Part shown: positions 41,931-51,600 of the stretch, piece by piece
Layout: each line of letters starts with the position of its first letter
How positions within the stretch are numbered: position 1 is the first letter of the stretch
The notes under the pieces: generated by a model
Told to the model about the DNA's origin: nothing
Databases searched by the model: none
The model's input: the letters and a program-made list of their open reading frames with translations, nothing else
Assembly: GCF_014204915.1 (NCBI RefSeq)
Contig: NZ_JACHMH010000001.1
Coordinates: 5,667,501-5,731,500 of the forward strand
Direction of reading: 5' to 3'
Origin: Crossiella cryophila
Lineage (GTDB): Bacteria > Actinomycetota > Actinomycetes > Mycobacteriales > Pseudonocardiaceae
Length of the DNA: 64,000 nucleotides
Translations under genes and position numbers: made by a program

Positions 41931-41965
41931 ACGAACGTGTTCGTAACGAACATGTTCGTTATAGT
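41931..41965 (+). promoter_or_regulatory. Double TetR operator and -10 box
   Basis: AACGAACATGTTCGTT (41945-41960) is a perfect 16-bp palindrome. Directly before it ACGAACGTGTTCGT (41931-41944) is a near-perfect copy, so two sites lie side by side in the form GAACNTGTTCG. TATAGT (41960-41965) follows as a -10 box, 7 bases before the tetR ATG at 41972, predicting a leaderless transcript repressed when the operators are filled. Confidence 0.88.
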
Positions 41966-41971
41966 GGTGCC

Positions 41972-42646
41972 ATGTCGCCCACCAGTGATCAACCGCGCAG
42001 CCGCCGTGAGCGCCCGGCCAAGCCCGCGCTGAGTCGTGAGTCGATCATCGGCGCCGCGCTGGAACTGGTGCGTGCCGAGGGTTTGCAGCGGGTCACCATG
42101 CGCCGCCTGGCCCAGGAACTCGACACCGGCGCGGCCTCGCTCTACGTCTACGTGCGCAACACCGCCGAACTGCACGCCGCGGTGCTGGACGAGCTGCTCG
42201 CCACGGTCGACCGGGGCACGCGCGGGGACTGGCGGACCCGCCTGGAACGGCTGCTCACCTCCTACACCAAGGTGCTCTTCACCCACCCCGGCCTGGCCCA
42301 GTCCGCGCTGCTCGCCCGGCCGTCCGGACCGCACTACCTGAACCTGCTCGAGACCATGCTCGCGCTGCTGGCCGAGGGCGGGATCCCGCCCGGCGCGGCG
42401 GCCTGGGGCGTGGACCTGCTGCTCCAGCACGCCACCGCGACCGCGGCCGAACACAGCGAGGCGGCCCAGGATCCGGCTGACTGGGCAGCGTTGTCCTCGG
42501 CAATCCAGCGCGTCCCGCCGGAGACCCACCCGCGGATCGCCGCGGCCGGGCAGGACCTGCTCTCCGGCACCCCGGAACAGCGGCTGTCCTGGGGTTTCCA
42601 GCTACTGATCAACGGGCTCGCGCACACCCCGCGCCCCACCGACTGA
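41972..42646 (+). CDS. TetR-family repressor
   Basis: The 224-residue regulator has the TetR DNA-binding domain (about 25-75; SRESIIGAALELVRAEGLQR, VTMRRLAQELDTGAASLYVYV) and a C-terminal ligand domain of the TetR_C type (LERLLTSYTKVLFTHPGLAQ). A double palindromic operator overlaps its own promoter, so it should repress itself and the monooxygenase gene that starts 10 bases after its stop. The ligand is probably the substrate of that monooxygenase. The transcript appears leaderless, starting at or just before the ATG. Confidence 0.88.
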   Translation: MSPTSDQPRSRRERPAKPALSRESIIGAALELVRAEGLQRVTMRRLAQELDTGAASLYVYVRNTAELHAAVLDELLATVDRGTRGDWRTRLERLLTSYTKVLFTHPGLAQSALLARPSGPHYLNLLETMLALLAEGGIPPGAAAWGVDLLLQHATATAAEHSEAAQDPADWAALSSAIQRVPPETHPRIAAAGQDLLSGTPEQRLSWGFQLLINGLAHTPRPTD

Positions 42647-42656
42647 GGAGTCCACC

Positions 42657-43763
42657 ATGACCCACCACCCCATCGTGATCATCGGCGCCGGCCTCGGCGG
42701 CCTCACCCTGGCCAGGGTGCTGCACCAGCACGGCTTCGAGTGTGCGATCTTCGAGCTGGACACCGGACCCGGTGCCCGATCCCAGGGCGGGCTGCTCGAC
42801 CTGCACGAGGACACCGGCCAGGAAGCGTTGCGCGCCGCCGGGCTCCACGAGCGGTTCCTGGCCGCGGTGCACCCCGGCGGCCAGGCCTTCCGCGTGCTGG
42901 ACAGCAAGGCCGTGGTTCACCTGGACGAGCCGGACACGGACGGCGGCCGCCCGGAGATCCCGCGCGCGGCACTGCGCGACCTGCTGCTGGACTCGCTGCA
43001 CCCGCGCCTGATCCACTGGGGCGCCAAGGCAACCGGCGTGCGAGCCCTGGGCGACGGACGGCACGAGGTCGCCTTCGCCGACGGCACCGTGGTGACCACC
43101 GACCTGCTCATCGGCGCGGACGGCGCCTGGTCCAAGGTCCGCCCGCTGGTCTCGGCGGCCCGGCCCACCTACACCGGCGTGTCCTTTGTGGACCTCTACC
43201 TGCACAACGCGGACGAACGCCATCCGGCGGCCGCGGCGGCGGTCGGCGGCGGGATGATGTTCGCCCTCGGCGAGGGCCGCGGCTTCCTGGCCCACCGCGA
43301 ACCCGGCGGCACCCTGCACGTCTACTGCGCACTCGCCGCCGAACCCGAAACCATCGAGGCGAGCAAACCCGCGCTGCTGGCCGAGTTCGCCGACTGGCAC
43401 GAGCAGCTCCGCGGGTTCATCCAAGGAGCCGAGAACCCCCTGGCCATCCGCCCCGTGCACGCCCTGCCCATCGGCCACCGGTGGGAACGCACGCCCGGCG
43501 TGACCCTGCTCGGTGACGCCGCGCACCTGATGTCCCCCTTCGCCGGGGAGGGCGCCAACCTGGCCCTGATCGACGCCGCCGAACTCGGCATGGCGCTGGT
43601 GCACAACCCCGGCGACCCGGAGGCCGCGCTGGCCGGGTACGAGCAGGCGATGTTCCCGCGCAGCGAGGCCGCGGCCGCGATGTCCGCGGACGGCCTGGTG
43701 CTGTGTTTCCGCCCTGACGCCCCGCGCGGCCTGGTCGGGCAGATGGCCCAGTTCCGCGCCTGA
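42657..43763 (+). CDS. FAD-dependent monooxygenase (Tet(X)-like group)
   Basis: The 368-residue class A flavin monooxygenase has the three fingerprints of the family: IIGAGLGGLTLARVL at the N-terminus, the DG segment TDLLIGADGAWSKVR (about 160), and GVTLLGDAAHLMSPFAGEGA with NLAL (about 285). Sequence features such as ARSQGGLLDLHEDTGQEALR are shared with Tet(X)-type enzymes and related aromatic hydroxylases. Coupling to a TetR repressor suggests induction by, and hydroxylation of, a polycyclic or aromatic compound, possibly an antibiotic. Resistance is not shown by sequence. AGGAG precedes the ATG. It forms a two-gene operon with tetR. Confidence 0.87.
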   Translation: MTHHPIVIIGAGLGGLTLARVLHQHGFECAIFELDTGPGARSQGGLLDLHEDTGQEALRAAGLHERFLAAVHPGGQAFRVLDSKAVVHLDEPDTDGGRPEIPRAALRDLLLDSLHPRLIHWGAKATGVRALGDGRHEVAFADGTVVTTDLLIGADGAWSKVRPLVSAARPTYTGVSFVDLYLHNADERHPAAAAAVGGGMMFALGEGRGFLAHREPGGTLHVYCALAAEPETIEASKPALLAEFADWHEQLRGFIQGAENPLAIRPVHALPIGHRWERTPGVTLLGDAAHLMSPFAGEGANLALIDAAELGMALVHNPGDPEAALAGYEQAMFPRSEAAAAMSADGLVLCFRPDAPRGLVGQMAQFRA

Positions 43764-43908
43764 GTAGCCGTCGTACCTGGTCAGCCGGTGTATTCCGGCG
43801 CCCGGGTGAAAGAGGATACGGCGCACCCCTGTCGCCACGCCGGAACGCGGCCAACACTCTGCACGCCGATGGCCGCCCGGCCCGGCCGGCAGACAGGGGA
43901 GATCAGCG
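43764..43908. promoter_or_regulatory. Leader region of the large secreted protein gene
   Basis: The 145-base gap should hold the promoter of the next gene. It has one isolated CGGCCAACAC core (43848-43857) like those of the repeat arrays, without neighbours at 22 bp. GGGGAG serves the ATG at 43909. Confidence 0.5.
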
Positions 43909-46900
43909 ATGTCCAGACCCCGCACGCCCAGGTTCGGCGGCGCCCTGCGCGCGGCCGCCTGCCTGGCGCTGGTGGTGCTGACCACCGCCACCGGACTCAG
44001 CGCGCCACCCGCCGCCGCGGCGGCCCCGGCGGCCGTGCCCTCGGTCGCGCCACCCACCCGGTGCGCCTTCCCGGTCACCGGCAAGATCGCCCAGCGCTGG
44101 ACCGCGCTGCGTGGCGAACACGGCGGCCTGGGCTGCCCCACCGCGGCCGAGGGCGGCATCCCCGGCCGCAACGGGCGCAAGCAGGTCTTCGAACGCGGGG
44201 AGATCGCCACCTCGCCCGATCACGGCCCGGACATGGTCGTGGCCGCCTACCTGCGCGGGGCCGAGGTGGTCATCGACTGGGGCGTGATGGACGGCCCCGA
44301 GCACCGCAGCTGGCGGCTGAACTGGACGCACAACGGCGCCTTCGCGGGCAACGACGGCTTCCTCTTCCGCGACCCGCGCTCGGGCACCTTCAGCACCGTG
44401 CTCGGCCAGGGCCACGGCCGCTACGAGTTCACCGTGGAGGGCTTCGACAGCGAAACCCACTCCGACCGCGGCCGCAGCGTGCCGGTCGGGGTGAACCTGG
44501 CCGACCTGCGCGCGCAGGCCGACTGCGGCGCGGTCCAGGTGGTCAACGGAACCCACGCGCAGCGCTGGCAGGAACTCGGCGGCAAGGACGGCATCTTCGC
44601 CTGCCCCAAGAACAACGCGCTGCCCACCGACGTCTTCGGCAAGCCGGAGGGCTCGCGCCAGTCTTTCGACCACGGCACGATCAGCACCTGGTACCGCCAG
44701 GTCGACGGCAAGCCCTGGATGGCCACCGCCTCGGCCGCGAACTACCTGAGCTGGGTGCACCTGCGCTGGCACTCGCCGGACTTCTACAACCGGTTCGTCA
44801 TCCAGGTCAAGGGCGAGCACCCGGCCACCTACTACAGCAGGCCGCCCGGCTTCGACGACGGTTTCCTGGGCGTGCAGCGGGCCGACGGCCAGGTGTCCTT
44901 CCGGATGGGGGGCAACGCGGAGGTCACCATCCACGGCTGCCGGCCTGACCCGTTGGGCGGCCCGGTGAACTGCAGCTACCCGGTCATGCAGGCCTTCCTG
45001 TCCGCCGATCCGCCGCGGTCGATGGACCTGCCCGGCCTGACCACCTCCGACCCGGCGCAGGCCATGGCCAAGCTCGGCGCGCGACAGGCCGAGTCGGTGC
45101 GCTACTACGCCTGCTACCGGATTCCCGAGCCCAACGGGGCCGACCCGGTGGTGCTGTGGCCGGAGGAGCGACCCGGTGACGACCAGGGCGTGCACCTGGC
45201 CGCGATGCTGGAGAGCGTCCGGCTGTTCGGCCCGGACTTCGCCTGCCCAGGCCAGCGTCCGGCGATCGACCTGGCCAACGAGGTGCTGCGCAACATGCGG
45301 CCGCACGGCACCGGCACCTCGCACCCGGGGTTCTCGGCCGGGCCGGTCGCCTGCTCCCGCCGGGTCGGCGACTACGACACCTTCCTCAAGTCGCTGATGA
45401 TCATCGTCTACCGGCACTGGGACCTGCTGCGGGCCGAGACCCGGCAGCACATCACCGGGCAGCTGATGACCGAGACCGGTGGGCACTCCCAGGACGATGA
45501 GAAGATCCGGCTGTGCGGGCTGGTCGACCTGCCCGAGTCGGAGAACCACCGGCTGATGATCGAGGCGTCCAAGTACCTGTCCAACCAGGTGCTGCTGGAC
45601 CAGACCGGCAAGGCCGAGTTCCACAACACCGGCAACGGCATGCGCGACGAGCTGCTGAAGATGCTGCACCGCTTCGCCAAGTTCGACCTGCTGGAGTTCA
45701 ACTCCCGCAACTACACCCGCTACTCGATGCAGGCCCTGTTCATCCTGCACGACTTCGCCCGCGACGAGGAGATCCGCACCGCGGCCAGGGTCGTGCTGGA
45801 CTACCTGACCACCAAGTTCTCCGTCAGCAGCAACGGGATGCGCCGGGCGGGCCCGTTCCGCCGGGTCACCCCGAACATGGACGCGAAGAACAAGGTCTAC
45901 TTCTCCGGCGGCTCCGACCCGCAGACGCCGTTCTTCATGCTGTGGACCGGTTTCCGGCCGGTGGACAATTCCGGCGAGCAGGACATGTGGTTCATCGCGC
46001 CGAATGAGACCTTCCCCGGCTGGAAGGGCCGGGACGTGATCCCGGAGTGGTTCGCGCACGAGGCCGCGATCGCCTCGATGACCTGGTACCTGCCGCCGAA
46101 CTCGGCCATCCGCACCTCGATGGCCCGGCCGGATCAGCCCTACCAGGTGGCCTACTACCACGGTGAGCGGCCGCGGCTGAGCTTCGCCAACGAGAACGCC
46201 GCGGGCGGGGTGGAGATCTACGCCCAGTCCAAGTCCTTCACCGTCACCGCAGGCGGTATGTGGCTGCCCAGCGGGTACGGGCTGGACGAGTGGTTCAACC
46301 GGTTCGCCGACAACGAGAACTACGCCTGGGCCCAGGCCACCACGCTGATGCCGGTGCGCAACCACAAGAGCGCGCCGACGATGTGGGAGAACCTGATCCG
46401 CTTCAACGGCCGCGGTGACCTCAAGTCGAACGGGAGCGGCGGCTGGTACTACACCGAGCGCGGCGTGGTGAACACCTGCGTGCAGGGCGGCTTCGCCTGC
46501 GGGCTGAACCTGGTGGTGCCCAAGGTGTGGCAGGACTGCGCGGTCCGCGATGTGAGCAAGCCGAACTGGGAGTTCCTCGACCTCAACACCGAGGCCTGCG
46601 GCAAGCTCGGCATCTCGGTGGCCATCCGGTCCACTGTGGACAGTGAGATGGCCGGCAAGGGCATGCGCGGCAACGGCGGGTTCTTCTACGCCGCGGAGTC
46701 AACGGCCCTGCCCTTCGCCCAGTTCGTGGACAAGACCCACACCGCGAACAAGGCGTTGCCCGAGGTGCTGGAGGTGGGCAAGGAGCACCCGTTCGTCGCG
46801 CCCGACGGCAAGCGGCTGACCTTCTTCCTGCGCACCCCGGACAACAGCTACCACGCCCCGCAGGTGGCCTCGGTGGACGGTGTGGCCAAGCCGAACTGGT

Positions 46901-48210
46901 CCACCACCCCGCTGGCCCAGGGCGAGGCGCTCAGCGCCACCGGGCACGACGGCCTGCTCACCCTGACCGACAAGGCCTGTGGCAGCCGGACCGAACTGGA
47001 CTTCCGCACCGAGCTGAAGCCGGTGGTCCGGGCCAACCACGGCACCTGCGGCCTCACCCAGGCCGAGGCGGCCCTGCACGAGGCAACCAGGCTGTGGGGG
47101 CAGGGCAAGCGACCCGAGGCCGCGGCCAAGGGGCAGGAATCGCTGGGGCTGCTGCGGCAGGTGTCCAGGGACGACCGCCGGGCGACCGTCCTGTTCGGAC
47201 AGTGGGCGCGCTCGCCGATCGCGCAGTACCTCGGTGACGCCGAGGCGATCTCGGCGCTGCGCGAGGCGGTGAACGGCTATCGGATGCTCAAGCTGCGCGA
47301 GCCCGACCAGCGTGAGCACCAGGCGTATGAGGCGACCCTGGAACTCGACCTGGGCATCCGGCTGTACAACGCCGGTGACCGGTGGCAGGGCGCCGCGCAC
47401 ACCCGGACCGCGCTGAACCTGGTCCGCGATCTGGCCGCGGTGGACCGCAAGTACGCCGAAACCCTGGCCACCTGGGGCAACTGGCCGGTGAGCCCGTACC
47501 TGGCGGCCACCGGGCAGGGTCCGGAGTCCCTTGCCGTGCAACGGGAGTCCAGGGAGACCTACAAGCGCCTGGTCGCCGAACAGCCCGGCAACAAGGAGTT
47601 GCGCAGCCGGGAGCAGCAGGCGCTGATCGGCCTCGGCACCCGGCTCTGGGAGGGGGGCGACCGGCCCAACGGCCTGGCCGCGGTGCTGGAAGGCGTTGAC
47701 CTGGCCCGGAAACTGGCCACCGAGGACCTCGCCTACGCCACCGTGTTCGGTGAGTGGCTGATGAACCCGGCCAGCGGCTACCTGGCCGAGTCGGGACGGC
47801 AGGCCGAGTCGGTGACCCTGCTGCGCGAGGCGGTGGACACCTACCAGCGCCTGATCACCGCCCAGCCGCAGAATCCGGTGCACCGCTACAACAAGAGCCG
47901 GGCCTTCATCTCGCTCGGACATCGGTTGTGGCAGAACGGGACCAAGGACGAGGCCACTGCCAGGGTGCTCGACGGCATCACCCTGGTCCGGCAACTGGCC
48001 ACCGCCGACCCGTCCTACCGGCCGACCCTGGCCGAATGGCTGATCAGCCCGGCCAGCCACTACCTGGACGGCACCGGCAAGCGTCCGCAGGCGGTGGAGG
48101 GAGTCAAGGAGGCGATCAACCTCTACACCGCGCTCAACGCCACCGATCCGGGCACCTACGGGCCGAAACTGGCGGCGGCGAAACGTCGGCTAACGGAACT
48201 GGGTGGCTGA
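43909..48210 (+). CDS. Large secreted protein: LGFP repeats, unknown central domain, four C-terminal repeats
   Basis: The 1433-residue exported protein has a signal peptide (residues 1-38, ending AAAA). Two LGFP-like wall-associated repeats follow (about 50-105 and 205-265; IAQRWTALRGEHGGLGCPTA, QSFDHGTIST). The central part (about 340-1060) is unrecognised, with helical sections (KMLHRFAKFDLLEFNSRNYT) and a beta-rich second half; a polysaccharide-lyase-like shape is possible but not shown. The C-terminus (about 1065-1433) has four tandem repeats of about 93-95 residues with a W..SP..YL hallmark (WARSPIAQYL, WPVSPYLAATG, WLMNPASGYL, WLISPASHYL), TPR-like in pattern (RLWEGGDRPNGLAAVLEGVD). TPRs are normally cytoplasmic. 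It lies directly before the lanthipeptide genes. Confidence 0.75.
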   Translation: MSRPRTPRFGGALRAAACLALVVLTTATGLSAPPAAAAAPAAVPSVAPPTRCAFPVTGKIAQRWTALRGEHGGLGCPTAAEGGIPGRNGRKQVFERGEIATSPDHGPDMVVAAYLRGAEVVIDWGVMDGPEHRSWRLNWTHNGAFAGNDGFLFRDPRSGTFSTVLGQGHGRYEFTVEGFDSETHSDRGRSVPVGVNLADLRAQADCGAVQVVNGTHAQRWQELGGKDGIFACPKNNALPTDVFGKPEGSRQSFDHGTISTWYRQVDGKPWMATASAANYLSWVHLRWHSPDFYNRFVIQVKGEHPATYYSRPPGFDDGFLGVQRADGQVSFRMGGNAEVTIHGCRPDPLGGPVNCSYPVMQAFLSADPPRSMDLPGLTTSDPAQAMAKLGARQAESVRYYACYRIPEPNGADPVVLWPEERPGDDQGVHLAAMLESVRLFGPDFACPGQRPAIDLANEVLRNMRPHGTGTSHPGFSAGPVACSRRVGDYDTFLKSLMIIVYRHWDLLRAETRQHITGQLMTETGGHSQDDEKIRLCGLVDLPESENHRLMIEASKYLSNQVLLDQTGKAEFHNTGNGMRDELLKMLHRFAKFDLLEFNSRNYTRYSMQALFILHDFARDEEIRTAARVVLDYLTTKFSVSSNGMRRAGPFRRVTPNMDAKNKVYFSGGSDPQTPFFMLWTGFRPVDNSGEQDMWFIAPNETFPGWKGRDVIPEWFAHEAAIASMTWYLPPNSAIRTSMARPDQPYQVAYYHGERPRLSFANENAAGGVEIYAQSKSFTVTAGGMWLPSGYGLDEWFNRFADNENYAWAQATTLMPVRNHKSAPTMWENLIRFNGRGDLKSNGSGGWYYTERGVVNTCVQGGFACGLNLVVPKVWQDCAVRDVSKPNWEFLDLNTEACGKLGISVAIRSTVDSEMAGKGMRGNGGFFYAAESTALPFAQFVDKTHTANKALPEVLEVGKEHPFVAPDGKRLTFFLRTPDNSYHAPQVASVDGVAKPNWSTTPLAQGEALSATGHDGLLTLTDKACGSRTELDFRTELKPVVRANHGTCGLTQAEAALHEATRLWGQGKRPEAAAKGQESLGLLRQVSRDDRRATVLFGQWARSPIAQYLGDAEAISALREAVNGYRMLKLREPDQREHQAYEATLELDLGIRLYNAGDRWQGAAHTRTALNLVRDLAAVDRKYAETLATWGNWPVSPYLAATGQGPESLAVQRESRETYKRLVAEQPGNKELRSREQQALIGLGTRLWEGGDRPNGLAAVLEGVDLARKLATEDLAYATVFGEWLMNPASGYLAESGRQAESVTLLREAVDTYQRLITAQPQNPVHRYNKSRAFISLGHRLWQNGTKDEATARVLDGITLVRQLATADPSYRPTLAEWLISPASHYLDGTGKRPQAVEGVKEAINLYTALNATDPGTYGPKLAAAKRRLTELGG
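46629..46641. repeat. 13-bp palindrome GTCCACTGTGGAC
   Basis: A match to GTCCAYWRTGGAC inside the 1433-residue protein gene, encoding S-T-V-D with the rare codon ACT. Confidence 0.7.
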
Positions 48211-48323
48211 TTGTCCGAATCGCGGAAAAGAGTGTGGGAAACTGAAGTTCTTCTCGGCGTACGTTCTTGGTGTCAGCCGCAAATGGCTGACGAGAAATCC
48301 AAGACAAATCCCGAGGAGTACTC
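48211..48323 (+). promoter_or_regulatory. Promoter/leader region of lanA
   Basis: The 113 bases before lanA are much less GC-rich than the genes around them, as expected for a promoter. GGAG lies 6-9 bases before the ATG. A small stem (AGCCGCAAATGGCT) sits at about 48276-48289. No clear binding site for the neighbouring LuxR-type regulators is visible. Confidence 0.5.
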
Positions 48324-48548
48324 ATGGACATCGTGCGGGTTTGGAAGGACGCGGAATACCGTCGGTCGATGGGCGTCGTGGCGCACCCGGCCGGTGAGGT
48401 CGACCTGTCCGACGCGACGCTGGCCACCGTGGCCGGTGGAGCCGGCAAGACCTGGGTCTGCCCCAGCAAGTTCATCTGCCAGACGACCCAGCTGACCACG
48501 ACCACCACCACCGCGCAGACCGCCAAGAGCGTCTGCGTCTGCCCGTAA
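48324..48548 (+). CDS. lanA: Class II lanthipeptide precursor (mersacidin-type leader)
   Basis: The 74-residue precursor starts MDIVRVWKDAEYRRSM, the leader form of mersacidin/lichenicidin-family lantibiotics, and continues AHPAGEVDLSDATLATVAGG to a double-Gly site. The core (about 33-35 residues after GG or GGAG) has four cysteines (WVC, FIC and a terminal VCVCP), two Ser and ten Thr, six of them in one run. LanM should dehydrate Ser/Thr and join some to the cysteines as lanthionine rings; with four Cys, up to four rings. A terminal C-x-C is reminiscent of mersacidin-like peptides. LanT next door would remove the leader during export. A terminator-like hairpin follows. Confidence 0.93.
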   Translation: MDIVRVWKDAEYRRSMGVVAHPAGEVDLSDATLATVAGGAGKTWVCPSKFICQTTQLTTTTTTAQTAKSVCVCP

Positions 48549-48555
48549 GGGTCCC

Positions 48556-48590
48556 GCCGGGGCCGTGCCTGAAGAAGGCGCGGTCCCGGC
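48556..48590 (+). terminator. Attenuator-type hairpin between lanA and lanM
   Basis: A 14-bp stem with two mismatches (48556-48569 with 48577-48590) is followed by GTTTT. In lantibiotic operons a leaky terminator here makes far more precursor than enzyme mRNA; this is the likely role. Confidence 0.75.
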
Positions 48591-48640
48591 GTTTTCATTT
48601 CCCGCCGACCGTTCCGAAAATTCCGAGGAGGGCAGGACCC

Positions 48641-51600
48641 ATGTCCGTGCCGACCCACGCCATTCCGGCCGTTCCGAGCACGGCCGTCGACCTGCCCTGG
48701 GAACTCGCCGCCACCATTGCCGAACGCCTGCGCGGAATTGGCCCGGCGCCACTGTCCACCGCCGAATCGGCCATTGGCGAGCGCCGGCTGCGACTCTGGC
48801 GGGAACTCTCGCCGTTCCAGACCGAGGACCTGGACCGGGCCTTCGCGCCACTGGGTGCCGACGCCGCGGAACTCGCCGACCTGCTCGGCGAGCCAGCGGA
48901 ACGACTGCGGGAACGCCTGGGTGACGAACCGGCCTGGGTACGGCAGTTCACCGCCGCGCTGACCAACCGGAAACCACTGCCGCCCGAGGTGGACGTGCTG
49001 CCCGAGCACCTCGGCTTCGCCGAACTGGTGCGCCCGCAGCTCCGCCTGGCGCTGGGCTGGCTGGCCGCCGCCCTGGACTGGACCGGGTTGCCGCCGGGCC
49101 TGCTTTCCGTGCTGGCCAACGGGATCCCGATCGTGCCACTGGCCCAGGCCGTGCAACGCACGCTCACCCTGGAGCTGAACGTGGCCAGGGTGCAGGGCAG
49201 GCTGACCGGCGACACCCCGGAGGACCGGTTCCACAGCTTCACCCAGGCCCTGCGCGACCCCGAGACCGCGCTGACCCTCTGGCGCGAGTACCCGGTGCTG
49301 GCCCGGCACGTGCAGGGCGTGCTGTGCCGCTGGTTCAGCACCAGGGTCGAGTTCGCCCAGCACCTGGCCGCGGACCGGGCCGACCTGGTCGACACCCTGC
49401 TGGGTGGCGCGGATCCGGGCCGGGTGACCGAGGTGGGTTTCGGCTCCGGCGACACCCACCGCGGTGGCCGCACCGTGGCCATCCTGCGCTTCGAGCACGC
49501 CACCGTGGTCTACAAACCCCGCTCCCTGGCCGTCGACCTGGTGTTCAACCGCTACCTCGACTGGTTCAACCGCCGGGATCCCCAGCACCCACTGCGGGTG
49601 TTGCGGGTGCTGGACCGTGGTGAGCACGGCTGGGTCGAGTTCGCCCAGACCGGCCCGTGCGCAGGGACCGAGGAGCTACGCGCGTTCTACTGGCGCACCG
49701 GCGCCCTGCTCGGCCTGCTGCACTCCTTGCGCGCCACCGACATCCACATCGAGAACATCATCGCCGCCGGGGCCGATCCACTGCTGGTCGACCTGGAAGC
49801 CCTGTTCCACACCAACCCGTGGGAGGGAGACGGCTCTGAACTGTCGCCGCCGCAACGCGCCTACGCCGAATCGGTGCTGCTGGTCGGTCTGCTGCCGCAA
49901 CCGGTGGTGGTGCGCGATCCGGAGGGCCGCAGCTTCACCGCGGACCTGTCCGGGGTGGCCGGGCGCGGCGGGCAGAGCCTGGAGGCGGTGCCGGTGCTGG
50001 AGGCCATGGGCACCGACGAGATGCGGGTGGTCAACCGGCACGTGGACACCGAGGGCTCCGGCAACCTGCCCAGCCCGGCCGACGGCGCCGAGGTGCGGGT
50101 GCAGGAGTACGCCGGTGACGTGCGGGCCGGATTCTCCTTCTGCTACCGGCAGATCCTGGCCGACCGCGAACACCTGCTGGCCCCCGGCGGCCTGGTCGGC
50201 GAGTTCGCCGGAGTCACCCTGCGGCTGATCCTGCGGGCGACCAGGTTCTACGGCCGGGTGATGGAGGAGAGCCTGCACCCGGACTTCCTGCGCGATGCCA
50301 CCGACCGGCAACGCGCGCTGTCCCGGCTCTGCGAGGCCCCCGAGGACCTCGGCCAGGCCACCGGGGTGCTGGCCGCCGAACTGCGCGCGATGTGGCTGGG
50401 TGACATCCCGTTCTTCGAGTTCACCCCCGGCGCCCGCGACCTGCTCCTTGACGACGGCCGGGTGCTGCCCGCGGTGCTGGACCGGGCGCCCCTCGATCTG
50501 GTGCGAGAGCGGATCGGCCGGATGAGCGAGCCCGACCTGCGCCGCCAGCTCGGCCTGATCCGGGACTCCTTCCTGCTGCTGGAAGCCGGTCCCGAGGCAG
50601 GCGCCGTCCGCGCCATCCCACCGCGATCCGCCCCCGGCGCCCTCGCCGCCGAGGTCGAGCCGCTGGGCCGGGACGAACTGCTCGCGATCGCCGAATCGGT
50701 GGGGGAGAGCCTGCTCGCCAGCGCACTGGCCGAGGGCAACCGGATCGGCTGGCTGGGTATCGACCTGGCCGACGAACGGCACTGGCAGATCGCCCCCGGC
50801 ACCCAGGACCTCTACGGCGGCCTGGCCGGGATCGGCCTGTTCCTGGCCTACCTGGCCAAGCACACCGGCCGGGACCGCTGGCACACCACGGCCGGGCTGG
50901 TCGCCGACGAGGTGGCCCGGCTGACCACCCGCCGCGCCAGGGAATGGGCCAAGCTGCCGCACAGTCAGCGCACCAGCCTGGTCCGCGACCTGCCCTGGGA
51001 CGTCGGCGGCTTCGGCGACCTCTCCGGCGGTATCTACTACCTCGCGCACGCCGCCGCCGTGCTGGACCGGCCCGGCCACCTCGACCACGCGGCCGAGGCG
51101 CTGCCACTGCTGCGCGCGGTGCTGCACCGGGACGAGGCATACGACGTGCTCGGCGGCTCGGCAGGCGCCATCCTCGGCCTGCTCGCCCTGGCCGACAGTC
51201 CACATCGGACAGAAGCGCTCCGGCTGGCCGAGCTGGCCGCCGATCACCTGCTGACCCACCGCCTGGACACCGAATCCGGCTACGGCTGGATCGCCACCGG
51301 CGCCACCCAGCCGCTGACCGGCCTCTCCCACGGCGGCGCCGGCATCGCGATGGCCCTGGCCCGCTTGCACGCGCGCACCCCGCACCCGGACTACCTGCGC
51401 ACCGTCACCGGCACCCTCACCCACGAGAACAGCCACTTCGTGCCCGGCGCGGCGAACTGGCTGGACCTGCGCGAGTACACCCCCGAGGGCGGCGCCAGCC
51501 ACGCCTGGTGCCACGGCGCGCCCGGTATCGCACTGGCCCGCCAGGACCTGCTGCGGCACGACTTCCTGGCCGGGCAGGCCGATCAGCTGCGCGCCGACCT

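Noticed and set aside
43903-46365. Long minus-strand reading frame of 820 codons opposite the secreted protein gene
   Set aside because: It mirrors the codon structure of the real gene, is rich in His/Arg/Gly/Val with no domain, and lacks a ribosome site; typical shadow frame of GC-rich DNA.
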